A stretch of 64,000 nucleotides of DNA from Chromobacterium haemolyticum (GTDB taxonomy: Bacteria > Pseudomonadota > Gammaproteobacteria > Burkholderiales > Chromobacteriaceae): assembly GCF_002081825.1 (NCBI RefSeq), contig NZ_MUKU01000023.1:1-64000 (forward strand), written 5' to 3'. Below, one piece after another: positions 16,544 to 24,291 of this stretch; position 1 is the first letter of the stretch; every line of letters begins with the position of its first letter. The position numbers and the translations under genes are program-made. Under the pieces are notes generated by a model. The model saw nothing but the letters and a program-made list of their open reading frames with translations, ran no database searches and was not told the DNA's origin.

Positions 16544-19353
16544 TGTTCCAGATGAAATCGGTGGAAATGGTGCACTGGGACTTCTGGCAGCGGCTGACCG
16601 TGCCGCTGGACGCGCAGATCGTCACCATCATCGGCCCCAACGGCTCCGGCAAGACCACCTTGCTGGACGCGATGCGCACCCTGCTGGCGATCAAATGCTC
16701 GGGCAAGCGCGATTACAAGCGCTACGTTCGCAACAATAAAGAGCCCTTCGCCTATCTGCGCGGCGTGGTGGACAATCCGCGCCGTCCCAGCGGCGGCCTG
16801 TACCCGACGCCTTTCTTCCCCATCGTCGCGGACGCCGTCACCCTGCTGTGCCGGGTCAAGAAACAGGGGGGGGACTGGGTGCGCCACTACGCCATCCTGG
16901 ACGGCGACGTGCCGCTGGAGCAGGCCGAAGGCCAGGCCCAATGGATGGGCGTGCAGGAATACCGCCGCCGGCTGGAAATGGCCGGCCTGACCCCGGCGGT
17001 GGCCGAAGTGCTGGCGCTGGAACAGGGCGACACCGACAAGCTCACCGAATACAGCCCGCGCCAACTGCTGGACCTGGTGTTCCAGGTTTTCGGCGACAAG
17101 GACGTGCTGGACAACTACCAGCGCGCCCGCGATGAGCAGCGCGCCACCGAGCTGGAGCTGGAATCGCTGAGCCGTCAGGAAGAGGCGCTGCAGACGCGGG
17201 TGGAAACCATGAAGACCCGCGCCAACCGCTATCTGGAATGGCGGCAGTTGCAAACCGGCATCGCCCGGCTGCGTGACGAGGCGCTGCCGGTGCTGGCCTA
17301 TCTGGACGCCAAGTCCGCGCTCGGCAATGTCTGGAAAAACTACCGCGGCAACTTCCACACGCTGAACCAGGCCCAGGGCGAGCACGCCGACACCCTGCAA
17401 CTGGTGGCCAAGCTCAAGGCGGCGGAAGTGGCCGCCGACGCCTCGCGCAAGGCAGCCGAAACCGCCCGCGTCGGCGCGCAGGAAACTTTCATGGCGGCCA
17501 AGGGCGAACACGCCGGCGTGGCCGGCCAGCTCAAGGAACGCGACCGGCTGCAAGCCTTGGCCAGCAAGGAATACGGCGCCGACGCCGCCCATCTGGCCGA
17601 CAAGCTCTCCGCCTTGCGCGGCGAAGCCGAGCAATTGAAAGACGGCCTGCGCGAACTGAAAAAGCAGCGCCAGGACAGCTCCCAGCATCTGGAGGCGCTG
17701 GAAATAGGCCGCGGCCGCGCGCCGGAAGACGTGCGCCAGTTCAAGGCCGCGCTGGACGAGGCCGGCATCGGCCACCTGATGTTGTCCGACATCGTGGAAG
17801 TGCTGGACCCCAACTGGCAGGCGGCGGTGGAAGCGCTACTGCGCGGCTATCGCCACGTGGTGTTGCTGGAGCGCGAAAGCGACCGTCGCGAAGCCTGGCG
17901 CATCGGCGAGAAACTGCGCTATCGCCACTTCGTGGTGCCGGAGCGCAGCAGCCCGCCGCGCGCCAACGCAGGCAGCCTGATGGAAGTGGTGCGCTTCTCC
18001 GCCGACGCGCCGGAATGGCTGTATCGGCAGTTGAACAGCGTCAGCCGCGTCGACGGTGCCGAGCAGGGCGCCGACGTTAGCGGCGACTGGATCACCCGCG
18101 ACGGCTATTTCCGCGAACGCCGCGGCGCGCGCCACATCGGCGTGCCGGCGCATGAGTTCGCCTTCGGCGAAGCCGCCCGCCAATCGCGGCTGCTGGCGGT
18201 GCGCGAGGCATTGAAAGCGCTGAACACCCGCATCCTGGCCGATGAAGAACGCTTGGTGGCCGCCACGCGCGAAGCCGCCGGCCTGGCCGAATACCTGGGC
18301 GGCATGGACGCCATCCGCCAGCTGGACAGCCGCGCCGAAGAGTTCGCCGCGCTGGAAACGCGCAAGCAGGGGCTGGAAAGCGAAATCGCCCGCCTGGGCG
18401 CGGCCCTGGGCCTCGTCAGCGCGGAGAAGGAAGCCGCCGATCAGCGCTACAGCGACGCAAGGCTGGCGCACGACCGCGTCTGTCAGCGCGAACAGGACAG
18501 CCTGGCCGCCTTCCGCCAAAAACAGCAGGAAGTGGAGCAGGCGCGCCGCCAGGTGCGCCGCCTGCTGTCCGAGCTGCGCGAATGGGCGGAGCGCTTGCCT
18601 GATGCGGCGCTGGCGGCGGATAACGTCGCCGCGCTCGAAAGCGAGTTCGACACCGCCGCGGACGCCAAGCACCAGCTCAATTACTTGGAAGAGCGGCTGC
18701 AAAGCGGAGACTGGGAACAAGACGAAGCCGTGCTGGCCTTGAAGGAAAAGCTGGTGGAGGACCTGACTGGCCTGGACCGCGAACGCCAGCGCCGCCAGAG
18801 CGAAGTGGACCGCTCGCGCGAACTCACCGACGAAGCGCGCGCCGCCTATATGGGCAAGCTGCGCGCCACCGTCCGCGTCTACGGCCAGAACGTCAAGCGC
18901 TTGGGGGAGCTGGCCGGCATCCAGGTGGAAGTGGAACTGCCCCAGCTGTCCAACGACGACGCCACGCTGGCCCAGGCCGGGCTGGTGCTCAGGTTCAACT
19001 TCGACCAGAAGGGCCTGATGGGCATGAACGACGGCGAAGCCTCCGGCGGCCAGCAGGTGATGAAGTCGCTAATCCTGTTGATCGGCCTGATGATGGACGA
19101 GTCCAATCCGTCCGGCTTCGTCTTCATCGATGAGCCGTTCGCCCACCTGGACATCTTCAACATCGACCGCGTCGCCGGCTTCCTCAAAGCCACCGAGGCG
19201 CAGTACCTGATCACTACGCCCAACACCCACAACATCAATATCTTCGCGCCGTCGGAACTGACGCTGGCCACCCGCAAGAAGCGGCCGGGCGAGCAATGGG
19301 CGCCGCCCATCCTGCAAACCCGCCGCCGAGTGGACGGCGGCGAGCCGGCTTGA
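16543..19353 (+). CDS. mksB: MksB/MukB-like SMC condensin ATPase
   Basis: A 936-residue SMC-type protein. The N-terminal Walker A GPNGSGKT is at residues 31-38. A Q/E-rich coiled coil occupies about 180-400, a globular hinge-like block about 400-560 (EDVRQFKAALDEAGIGHLML ... RHIGVPAHEFAFGEA), and a return coiled coil about 560-770. The C-terminal head has signature ASGGQQVMKSL (about 831) and Walker B GFVFIDEPFAHLD (about 859). The arms are much shorter than MukB (about 1490 residues), matching Mks condensins. It should dimerise and extrude DNA loops for chromosome organisation. No MksG/JetD nuclease gene is adjacent: a terminator follows. Confidence 0.82.
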   Translation: MFQMKSVEMVHWDFWQRLTVPLDAQIVTIIGPNGSGKTTLLDAMRTLLAIKCSGKRDYKRYVRNNKEPFAYLRGVVDNPRRPSGGLYPTPFFPIVADAVTLLCRVKKQGGDWVRHYAILDGDVPLEQAEGQAQWMGVQEYRRRLEMAGLTPAVAEVLALEQGDTDKLTEYSPRQLLDLVFQVFGDKDVLDNYQRARDEQRATELELESLSRQEEALQTRVETMKTRANRYLEWRQLQTGIARLRDEALPVLAYLDAKSALGNVWKNYRGNFHTLNQAQGEHADTLQLVAKLKAAEVAADASRKAAETARVGAQETFMAAKGEHAGVAGQLKERDRLQALASKEYGADAAHLADKLSALRGEAEQLKDGLRELKKQRQDSSQHLEALEIGRGRAPEDVRQFKAALDEAGIGHLMLSDIVEVLDPNWQAAVEALLRGYRHVVLLERESDRREAWRIGEKLRYRHFVVPERSSPPRANAGSLMEVVRFSADAPEWLYRQLNSVSRVDGAEQGADVSGDWITRDGYFRERRGARHIGVPAHEFAFGEAARQSRLLAVREALKALNTRILADEERLVAATREAAGLAEYLGGMDAIRQLDSRAEEFAALETRKQGLESEIARLGAALGLVSAEKEAADQRYSDARLAHDRVCQREQDSLAAFRQKQQEVEQARRQVRRLLSELREWAERLPDAALAADNVAALESEFDTAADAKHQLNYLEERLQSGDWEQDEAVLALKEKLVEDLTGLDRERQRRQSEVDRSRELTDEARAAYMGKLRATVRVYGQNVKRLGELAGIQVEVELPQLSNDDATLAQAGLVLRFNFDQKGLMGMNDGEASGGQQVMKSLILLIGLMMDESNPSGFVFIDEPFAHLDIFNIDRVAGFLKATEAQYLITTPNTHNINIFAPSELTLATRKKRPGEQWAPPILQTRRRVDGGEPA

Positions 19354-19366
19354 GCCAGACCACGCA

Positions 19367-19388
19367 GCCGCCCCTAGGGGCGGCTTTT
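19367..19388 (+). terminator. Rho-independent terminator after mksB
   Basis: GCCGCCCC-ta-GGGGCGGC followed by TTTT. It closes the condensin operon before the RAYT gene. Confidence 0.85.
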
Positions 19389-19430
19389 GCTTGTTAGCAT
19401 GGACAGACCCTAGCCCTGCCAGGAGAGTCC

Positions 19431-19985
19431 ATGTCCAATTATCGACGCGACCGCAGCGCCGGCGGCAGCTGGTTCTTCACCGTCAACTTGGCTGATAGGC
19501 GGCAGCGTTTGCTGCTCGACCATGTTGAGGTCCTGCGTGAAGCTTTTCGTTATACCTTGCGCCGCCATCCCTTCCGGGTTGAGGCCATCGTGATCATGCC
19601 CGACCACCTGCATACGGTGTGGACTCTGCCGGCTGCTGACGTGGATTACCCCCTGCGTTGGCGTTTGATCAAAACCATGTTTACCCGATCATTGCCGGCG
19701 CTAGAGCGGATCTCCGCTTCGCGCCGTGGCAAGGGCGAGCGACATGTCTGGCAGCGGCGTTATTGGGAGCACCGTTTGCGGGATGAGCAAGACTTTGCCC
19801 GCCATATCGATTACATCCACAACAACCCGCTCAAACATGGCTACGTTTCCACACTTGCGGACTGGCCATGGTCTTCCTTCCATCGTTACGTGAGGCATGG
19901 TGTGTTGCCGGAAGATTGGGCCGGGGGAGATGGCGAGGGCGCCGAGTTTGGGGAGCGGGGGGATTCGATCACAAGGAGTGAGTAG
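19431..19985 (+). CDS. REP-associated tyrosine transposase (RAYT)
   Basis: A 184-residue Y1 single-strand transposase of the IS200-like superfamily. It has the HUH motif in MPDHLHTVW (His59/His61) and the catalytic Tyr128 in HIDYIHNNPLKHGYV, a motif typical of RAYTs. The C-terminal WSSFHRYV is also characteristic. Such enzymes nick REP palindromes, and several REP-like units lie just downstream (20.03-20.42 kb), so this is probably the local domesticated enzyme and its substrates. An AGGAGAG ribosome site precedes ATG 19431. All motifs are intact. Confidence 0.93.
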   Translation: MSNYRRDRSAGGSWFFTVNLADRRQRLLLDHVEVLREAFRYTLRRHPFRVEAIVIMPDHLHTVWTLPAADVDYPLRWRLIKTMFTRSLPALERISASRRGKGERHVWQRRYWEHRLRDEQDFARHIDYIHNNPLKHGYVSTLADWPWSSFHRYVRHGVLPEDWAGGDGEGAEFGERGDSITRSE

Positions 19986-20029
19986 ATAGACCCAGCTTCC
20001 GTATGGTTGCGCTCCATCCTCGCCACTGC

Positions 20030-20420
20030 GAGTGGTGCATAGGGTGGGCGGAGAATCAGCAATCAAACAGGCCGGCGGCATGGAGTGCGTTTCCGCGTGG
20101 GTATCGCTTCGCTCCACCCACCCTACGGCGAGCTGAGCGTAGGGTGGGCGGAGCCGCAGGCGATGCCCGCCAATGATCAGAAATCAAACAGGCCAGTGAT
20201 GTCGAGCACGTTTCCGCGTGGGTACCGCTTCGCTCCACCCAGCCTACGGCGAGTGGCGTGTAGGGTGGGCGGAGAATCAGCAATCAAACAGGCCGGCGGC
20301 ATGGAGTGCGTTTCCGCGTGGGTATCGCTTCGCTCCACCCACCCTACGGCGAGCGGCGTGTAGGGTGGGTGGAGCCGCAGGCGATACCCACCAATGGCTG
20401 TCATCTCAAACAGGCTGATG
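20030..20420. repeat. REP/BIME-like array downstream of the RAYT gene
   Basis: Units beginning TAGGGTGGGCGGAG alternate with their inverse TCGCTTCGCTCCACCCACCC. At least four units are present. A 93-base block at 20041-20133 recurs without a difference at 20262-20354, 221 bases later. The other pair (about 20139 and 20360) carries the full hairpin GTGGAGCCGCAGGCGATACC. In RNA these form GC-rich stem-loops. The location directly behind an intact RAYT marks them as its mobilised palindromes. Confidence 0.9.
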
Positions 20421-20441
20421 AGCTGGGGGCATGGCGGTCGC

Positions 20442-20849
20442 TCACGGTTGGTTGTAGCTGTACTCGATGCCGTTGATCGTGGACTTGAAGCCGTAGCGCG
20501 GGAAGGCCGGGTTCGGCTTCTTGGCGAGGTAGGCGTCCGCCAGCGCCTCGGCCGCCTGGCGATAGAACTTGGTCTGGTTCTTGTTGTACCAAGGGTCGTC
20601 GTGGGGATTGGGGCTGAATTTGTAGCTCTGGTCCCGGCCGCTGGCGATGTAAATGCGGATGCCGCGCGCGCCGGGGCCGGAGCCGCCGCTCTTTTGCTCC
20701 ACGTAGTTGAAGGTGATGCCGCTGTTTTTGTAATTGGGCAGGCTGCCGCTGATGTTGGCCGCCAGCGCGCCGCCGGCGGTCAGAGACAGTGCGCTGACGG
20801 CAAGCAAAGCCGCGACGCGGCGGAACAGGAAGTTGAGTGGGGGATGCAT
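20442..20849 (-). CDS. Secreted protein of unknown function
   Basis: A 135-residue protein with a clear Sec signal peptide (two Arg, then VAALLAVSALSLTAGGALA with cleavage after ALA at about residue 30). The mature 105 residues are basic, with Asn/Tyr-rich segments (YKNSGITFNYVEQKSGG, RYGFKSTINGIEYSYNQP) and no Cys. A GGAG site lies before the ATG. I recognise no family. It is expected in the periplasm or outside the cell. The REP array lies beyond its stop codon and may serve as its transcript end. Confidence 0.75.
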   Translation of the reverse strand: MHPPLNFLFRRVAALLAVSALSLTAGGALAANISGSLPNYKNSGITFNYVEQKSGGSGPGARGIRIYIASGRDQSYKFSPNPHDDPWYNKNQTKFYRQAAEALADAYLAKKPNPAFPRYGFKSTINGIEYSYNQP

Positions 20850-21165
20850 GGCGCTCCTTCGAATAATGGTTGAGAACCGTCGGCAAGCGGGCGGCCTTGC
20901 CGGCGAGGCGTTAGCGTCGTGAAATGGCGCTTAAATGTCGCCTATTTATACAAATGGCAATTATCTTTCGTTTTTTAATGTCATTTGGATTGTGAAGATA
21001 GGCGAGCGCGAGGCTATCAGCAAGCGCCGCATGCCAGTCCTTAATACCGGGCCGGGCAAGCGGCGATGGCGTGCCTGAGCGGGACAGAGGCGCTTGGATG
21101 GCGGCCCGCCGTCTCTGGCCTATGCTGAGAAAGAGGCATGGGCGTCGTGAGAAAGCGGGTTTGAA

Positions 21166-21435
21166 ATGGAAGAACGCGACTTGGTGAGCAGCGCCATCCC
21201 CATGGCGCAACTCAAGCTGGAACTGCGGCCGAACGGCGTTTTGCGGATTGCGGTGTACGAGCTTGACGATGAGGAGCCGTTTTTCGTTTACGAGGCCAGC
21301 GATGACTTCGATCCCGAGGCGGTGCTGAGCGTCGCGGAAAGGCGGCTGGACCCGGTGCGGCTGGCCGTCTTCAAGCATGTGTTCTTCCCGGCTCAGGACG
21401 ATGTCGAGGATGGCCGGGAAGAGGGCGAAGGGTAA
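21166..21435 (+). CDS. Small acidic hypothetical protein
   Basis: An 89-residue protein, strongly acidic (many Asp/Glu, tail DDVEDGREEGEG), predicted cytoplasmic with alternating beta and alpha segments (LKLELRPNGVLRIAVYELDD, FDPEAVLSVAERRLDPVR). Codon use matches the chromosome and a strong terminator follows 33 bases after the stop, which supports a real gene. No family is recognised. Confidence 0.6.
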   Translation: MEERDLVSSAIPMAQLKLELRPNGVLRIAVYELDDEEPFFVYEASDDFDPEAVLSVAERRLDPVRLAVFKHVFFPAQDDVEDGREEGEG

Positions 21436-21467
21436 AGGACTCCCGCGCCCCTTCGTTCATTGCAGGC

Positions 21468-21497
21468 CAACACCCCGCCAGGCGGGGTGTTGATTTT
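21468..21497 (+). terminator. Rho-independent terminator
   Basis: CAACACCCCGCC (21468-21479) pairs with GGCGGGGTGTTG (21481-21492), with T5 shortly after. It ends the 21.2 kb transcript. Confidence 0.88.
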
Positions 21498-21516
21498 TAC
21501 GCCGACCGCCATGGTT

Positions 21517-21544
21517 TTGACCCTGATGAACCGGCAAGTACAAT
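21517..21544 (+). promoter_or_regulatory. Sigma-70-like promoter for the structured leader transcript
   Basis: -35 TTGACC (21517-21522), 16-base spacer, -10 TACAAT (21539-21544). Transcription from here would give an untranslated leader of about 235 bases before the upstream ORF. Confidence 0.65.
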
Positions 21545-21658
21545 CTTGGCCGTGTCGTTCAATTGGCGGAGCCGGATTTGGCGACCTAAATGTATTAATT
21601 CCTCTGTCGAGAGTGGTTGTCTCGCATCTATTTAAAGCAACGTAGTTGTGTTTCTTAT

Positions 21659-21736
21659 GGCAGGCAGTGGCAGGGAGACCTTGATGGTCTGCCGGTTCTC
21701 AGTGCGCCGGTTCGCTAACCCTGTCACGTGCCTGCC
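21659..21736 (+). ncRNA. Predicted structured leader RNA (three-way junction)
   Basis: GGCAGGCA + GTGGCAGGG (21659-21675) pairs with CCCTGTCAC + TGCCTGCC (21719-21736): 17 pairs with one G-U and one bulged G. The 43-base apex contains AGACC-ttgat-GGTCT and a second small GC-rich hairpin, so a closed multi-branch fold results. A further hairpin (ATCCG...CGGAT, about 21739-21756) follows. It lies between a promoter and a coupled upstream ORF, as cis-regulatory RNAs do. It matches no riboswitch class that I know by eye. Confidence 0.5.
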
Positions 21737-21788
21737 GTATCCGCTTAGCGACGGATATCAGGCGTTAACGTTAGCACTGGAGACCGCC

Positions 21789-21878
21789 ATGTTTACGTTG
21801 TTACGCCCCCTCCCGCATTTCCCTTTTTTCTTCTGGTTATGTCGTGTTTCTTTCCGTTCTTTGGAGATCCGGCCATGA
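21789..21878 (+). CDS. Short upstream ORF (29 codons) coupled to the next gene
   Basis: ATG 21789 with TGGAGA six bases upstream encodes MFTLLRPLPHFPFFFWLCRV + SFRSLEIRP. Its TGA overlaps the ATG of the following gene (ATGA at 21875-21878), so translation should be coupled. The hydrophobic, Phe-rich middle could insert in the membrane or act as a leader peptide. Its position after the structured RNA suggests a regulatory role. Confidence 0.5.
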   Translation: MFTLLRPLPHFPFFFWLCRVSFRSLEIRP

Positions 21879-22213
21879 CTGCGCTGCCGCTTGCCGCTCC
21901 CTCCCAGAACCCGCGCCGGGAGCTGGCCCGTACCTTGAGTCGTCTGCATCAGATGCGGATGGAGCACGAGAGCCTGGCCTTGATCGACACCCAACTGGCC
22001 TGGCTGGAACACGCGATCGGTGAAATCGACGATGTCATGGACCACGTCATCCAATGCAAACAGGCCCTGGCCTTGCTGCTGCAGCTGTTGAGCCTGAGCG
22101 GGCAGGCGCAATTGTCGGGCCGTACGCTGTGGGCCTTGCTGGAGCCGGTGCAGCGCCGGCTGGCCGAGGCTTGTCATGCGCTGGACGATCAGTTCGACCG
22201 GCCGCGAGCCTGA
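21875..22213 (+). CDS. Helical hypothetical protein (possibly DUF1484-like)
   Basis: A 112-residue all-alpha protein with heptad-like spacing (LARTLSRLHQMRMEHESLAL, IQCKQALALLLQLLSL), predicted cytoplasmic. Length and helical character recall the small DUF1484 proteins of Ralstonia, but I cannot confirm that from sequence alone. It is translated by coupling to the 29-codon ORF and lies under the structured leader. A long GC-rich hairpin (22229-22258) follows the stop. Confidence 0.6.
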   Translation: MTALPLAAPSQNPRRELARTLSRLHQMRMEHESLALIDTQLAWLEHAIGEIDDVMDHVIQCKQALALLLQLLSLSGQAQLSGRTLWALLEPVQRRLAEACHALDDQFDRPRA

Positions 22214-22228
22214 GCCAGCGTCAAGACG

Positions 22229-22258
22229 CCCAAAGCCCGCCTGGGGGCGGGCTTTGGG
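22229..22258 (+). terminator. Strong 3' hairpin after the helical hypothetical gene
   Basis: CCCAAAGCCCGCC-tggg-GGCGGGCTTTGGG gives 13 perfect pairs but has no T tract after it. A second hairpin GCCCGGT...ACCGGGC follows at about 22271-22290. Together they likely form a stable transcript end. Confidence 0.6.
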
Positions 22259-22301
22259 TACTGATGGATGGCCCGGTCCCGGAACCGGGCGCATGCGCTT
22301 A

Positions 22302-22441
22302 GAACCTGTTTACGATCAGCTGCGCGTTGGCGATACGGCGTTGAAACCCGCTTCGAAATGCTCATGTACCACTCGTACATTCCGCTTTCTCAGCCGTTTT
22401 CACCTTGTCTCGCCTTAGCTCGCGAGATCGTAAACCTGTTC
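22302..22441. repeat. MITE-like palindromic element, copy 1 (140 bp)
   Basis: Starts GAACCTGTTTACGATC and ends with the inverse GATCGTAAACCTGTTC, with an inner hairpin around ATGTACCACTCGTACAT. TTA flanks both sides (22299-22301 and 22442-22444). The right TTA is the stop codon (TAA) of the minus-strand DUF1842 gene. The same 140-base body occurs inverted at 44895-45034. It carries no gene, so it depends on a transposase elsewhere. Confidence 0.85.
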
Positions 22442-22909
22442 TTAGCGCAGGTTCAACGCTTTGATCGCGTTGTTGATTTCATCCGCCAGGCGCACTTCCT
22501 GACCCAGCTGCTCGTGCCATTGCTGGTTCTGGAAGAAGGCGTAGCGCGCCTTGGAGTTGTTGCCGGCTTGCCAGCCGTCTTTCAGTTGACCGTCGAAGAA
22601 GAACTGTTCCAGCAGCGCGTGGCCGGCGGCGTGGGCCTGGTTTTGCGCGTGCTGATCGTGTAGGCGCGGCGCGCCCACCAGATGCAGTTCGATGTCGCGG
22701 CCTTGCTCTTCATAGCGGCCTTGGATCGGATGCTCGAACACCAGCGGCTGCAGCGTGGCATGGGTGATGGTGGCGCGGCCGGTGATGTGGCGCGACGGGG
22801 TGTATACGGTCAGGTCCAGCCGCAGGTTCAGGCCGCCCGCCTGGCCGGGTTTGTTGACGTTGTAGCTGACGATGAACAGGCCGGATTTTTGATCGCGATC
22901 GATAGTCAT
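22442..22909 (-). CDS. Probable DUF1842-type protein of unknown function
   Basis: A 155-residue soluble protein: a beta-rich N-terminal half (SGLFIVSYNVNKPGQAGGLN, LRLDLTVYTPSRHITGRATI) followed by a helical C-terminal half (LLEQFFFDGQLKDGW ... EVRLADEINNAIKALN). The LDLTVYTPxxxxxGxAxITxAT pattern resembles DUF1842 as I remember it. ATG 22909 is chosen because GGAG lies seven bases upstream. The stop codon is formed by the TTA that borders a MITE-like element. The function is unknown. Confidence 0.7.
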   Translation of the reverse strand: MTIDRDQKSGLFIVSYNVNKPGQAGGLNLRLDLTVYTPSRHITGRATITHATLQPLVFEHPIQGRYEEQGRDIELHLVGAPRLHDQHAQNQAHAAGHALLEQFFFDGQLKDGWQAGNNSKARYAFFQNQQWHEQLGQEVRLADEINNAIKALNLR

Positions 22910-23156
22910 GTTTGGACTCCTTGAGATCAATAACATCAGATGAGAAGTGTGAACGTCCGGTGGGACGTCCAGGCCCAATGGCGATGTGCAAGCTGCGGCG
23001 GTAACCGCTGCTGCCCTGTAGTTATATAACCTTTGATTTTATTTTCAGCCGTACTTAATGGCAGTTGGAAATAAGGAGGGGATGGGGCTTGCGCGCGGGG
23101 CTAGGGAGGGGAGGGGAAGAAAAGCGCGCCGCCGGGGCTGGCGGCGCGAGGGAAAA

Positions 23157-23684
23157 TCAGGCTTGTTGCTCAAAGCGCACAGGCTGTTTGCCCAGGCGCT
23201 TGGGCCGCACCACCACGGTGCCGGCGATCTTGTCGTGCCAACCCTGTTTGCGGGCGTCCACGCCTACCCAGATCAGGCCCAGGAAGAAGGGGAAGCTGGA
23301 CACGAAGTAGCCGAGGTAGCGCAGCGCCGCCTGTCCCGGCGTCATCGGCGCGCCGGTTTTGGCGTCCACGATGCGAGCGCCCAGCAGCATCTTGCCCGGC
23401 GTGCTGCTCTTGAACCACCAGAAAGCCAGCACTGCCGCTGCGGGCAGTACCCAGTTGATCATCAGGCCGGCCAGCGGGCTCAACTCGAAGCGGCCTTGCA
23501 TCATGAAGGCCTGCATCATCCAGCCGTCGCCGCTTTCCGCCATGCGGCTGCTTTCGCCGCCGCCGCTGGCCAGCAGCCAGATCGCCGGCGCCAGCACCAG
23601 GCACAGCAGCAGGGTGTCGACCAGACTGGCCAGCACCCGCAGCCAGAAGCCGACGTATTCCAGTTCTTCCGCGCCGTCTTGCAT
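23157..23684 (-). CDS. RDD family inner-membrane protein
   Basis: A 175-residue membrane protein with three hydrophobic segments (RVLASLVDTLLLCLVLAPAI, LMINWVLPAAAVLAFWWF, LRYLGYFVSSFPFFLGLIWV). It carries the RDD-type markers: Arg in GFWLRVLASLVD and Asp pairs in LLGARIVDAKTG and WHDKIAGTVVV. The family function is unclear; some members affect sodium tolerance. Its start lies two bases after the stop of the carbonic anhydrase-like gene, so they form one operon. Confidence 0.85.
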   Translation of the reverse strand: MQDGAEELEYVGFWLRVLASLVDTLLLCLVLAPAIWLLASGGGESSRMAESGDGWMMQAFMMQGRFELSPLAGLMINWVLPAAAVLAFWWFKSSTPGKMLLGARIVDAKTGAPMTPGQAALRYLGYFVSSFPFFLGLIWVGVDARKQGWHDKIAGTVVVRPKRLGKQPVRFEQQA

Positions 23685-23686
23685 CT

Positions 23687-24232
23687 TCAGTTCTCCAGAT
23701 TGGGTTTGTGCTTGGCCGCCACGCGCAGGTAGTGTTCGGCGGAGTATTGGAAGTAGGCCAGTTCTTTGTCGGTCAGCGGCCGTGCCTGCTTGACCGGGTT
23801 GCCCAGGTAAAGATAGCCGGACTCCAGCCGCTTGCCCGGCGGCACCAGGCTGCCGGCGCCGATCAGCACCCGCGGTTCTATCACCGCGCGGTCCAGCACG
23901 ATGCTGCCGATGCCGACCAGCACTTCGTCGCCTATGGTGCAGCCGTGCAAGGTGACGTGGTGGCCGATGGTGACATTGCGGCCTATCACCAGCGGCGCGC
24001 CAACCGGGTCCGCGGCGCTTTTGTGGCTGACGTGCAGCATGGCGAAATCCTGAATGTTGGAGTTCTCGCCTATGCTGATGGCGTTGACGTCGCCGCGGAT
24101 CACGGCGTAGGGCCAGACCGACGCGCCTTCCGCCAACGAGACTTCGCCGATGACCACCGCCGCCGGGTCGATGTAGCAGCTGTCGTGGATTTGCGGCTGA
24201 TGCCCGTCATAAGGGCGGATATTGCTTTTCAT
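23687..24232 (-). CDS. Gamma-carbonic anhydrase-like hexapeptide protein (YrdA family)
   Basis: A 181-residue left-handed beta-helix protein. The hexapeptide repeats (VVIGEVSLAEGASVWPYAVI, then IGENSNIQDFAMLHV) bring His ligands in MLHVSH and TIGHHVTLHG, matching the three zinc His of gamma-class enzymes. Members such as YrdA bind zinc, although CO2 hydration is often unproven. It is cytoplasmic, the first gene before the RDD gene, and divergent from prlC with 59 bases between starts. Confidence 0.88.
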   Translation of the reverse strand: MKSNIRPYDGHQPQIHDSCYIDPAAVVIGEVSLAEGASVWPYAVIRGDVNAISIGENSNIQDFAMLHVSHKSAADPVGAPLVIGRNVTIGHHVTLHGCTIGDEVLVGIGSIVLDRAVIEPRVLIGAGSLVPPGKRLESGYLYLGNPVKQARPLTDKELAYFQYSAEHYLRVAAKHKPNLEN

Positions 24233-24291
24233 CGGTCTGTCCTCATCTGAAATCGGGTAAAGTTTCCATCATACCCCCACAGGATGCCAAT

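Noticed and set aside
14508-19353. Complete four-gene Wadjet/MksBEFG defence system
   Set aside because: No JetD/MksG-type gene is found on either side: a terminator and a RAYT follow, and a divergent M14-like gene precedes.
20030-20420. CRISPR array
   Set aside because: The repeats are palindromic REP units of unequal spacing beside a RAYT. There are no regular short repeats with unique spacers and no cas genes.
22189-22380. Small ORFs inside the MITE-like element
   Set aside because: They fall in an inverted-repeat element whose copies differ in frame. No conserved peptide is shared between copies.
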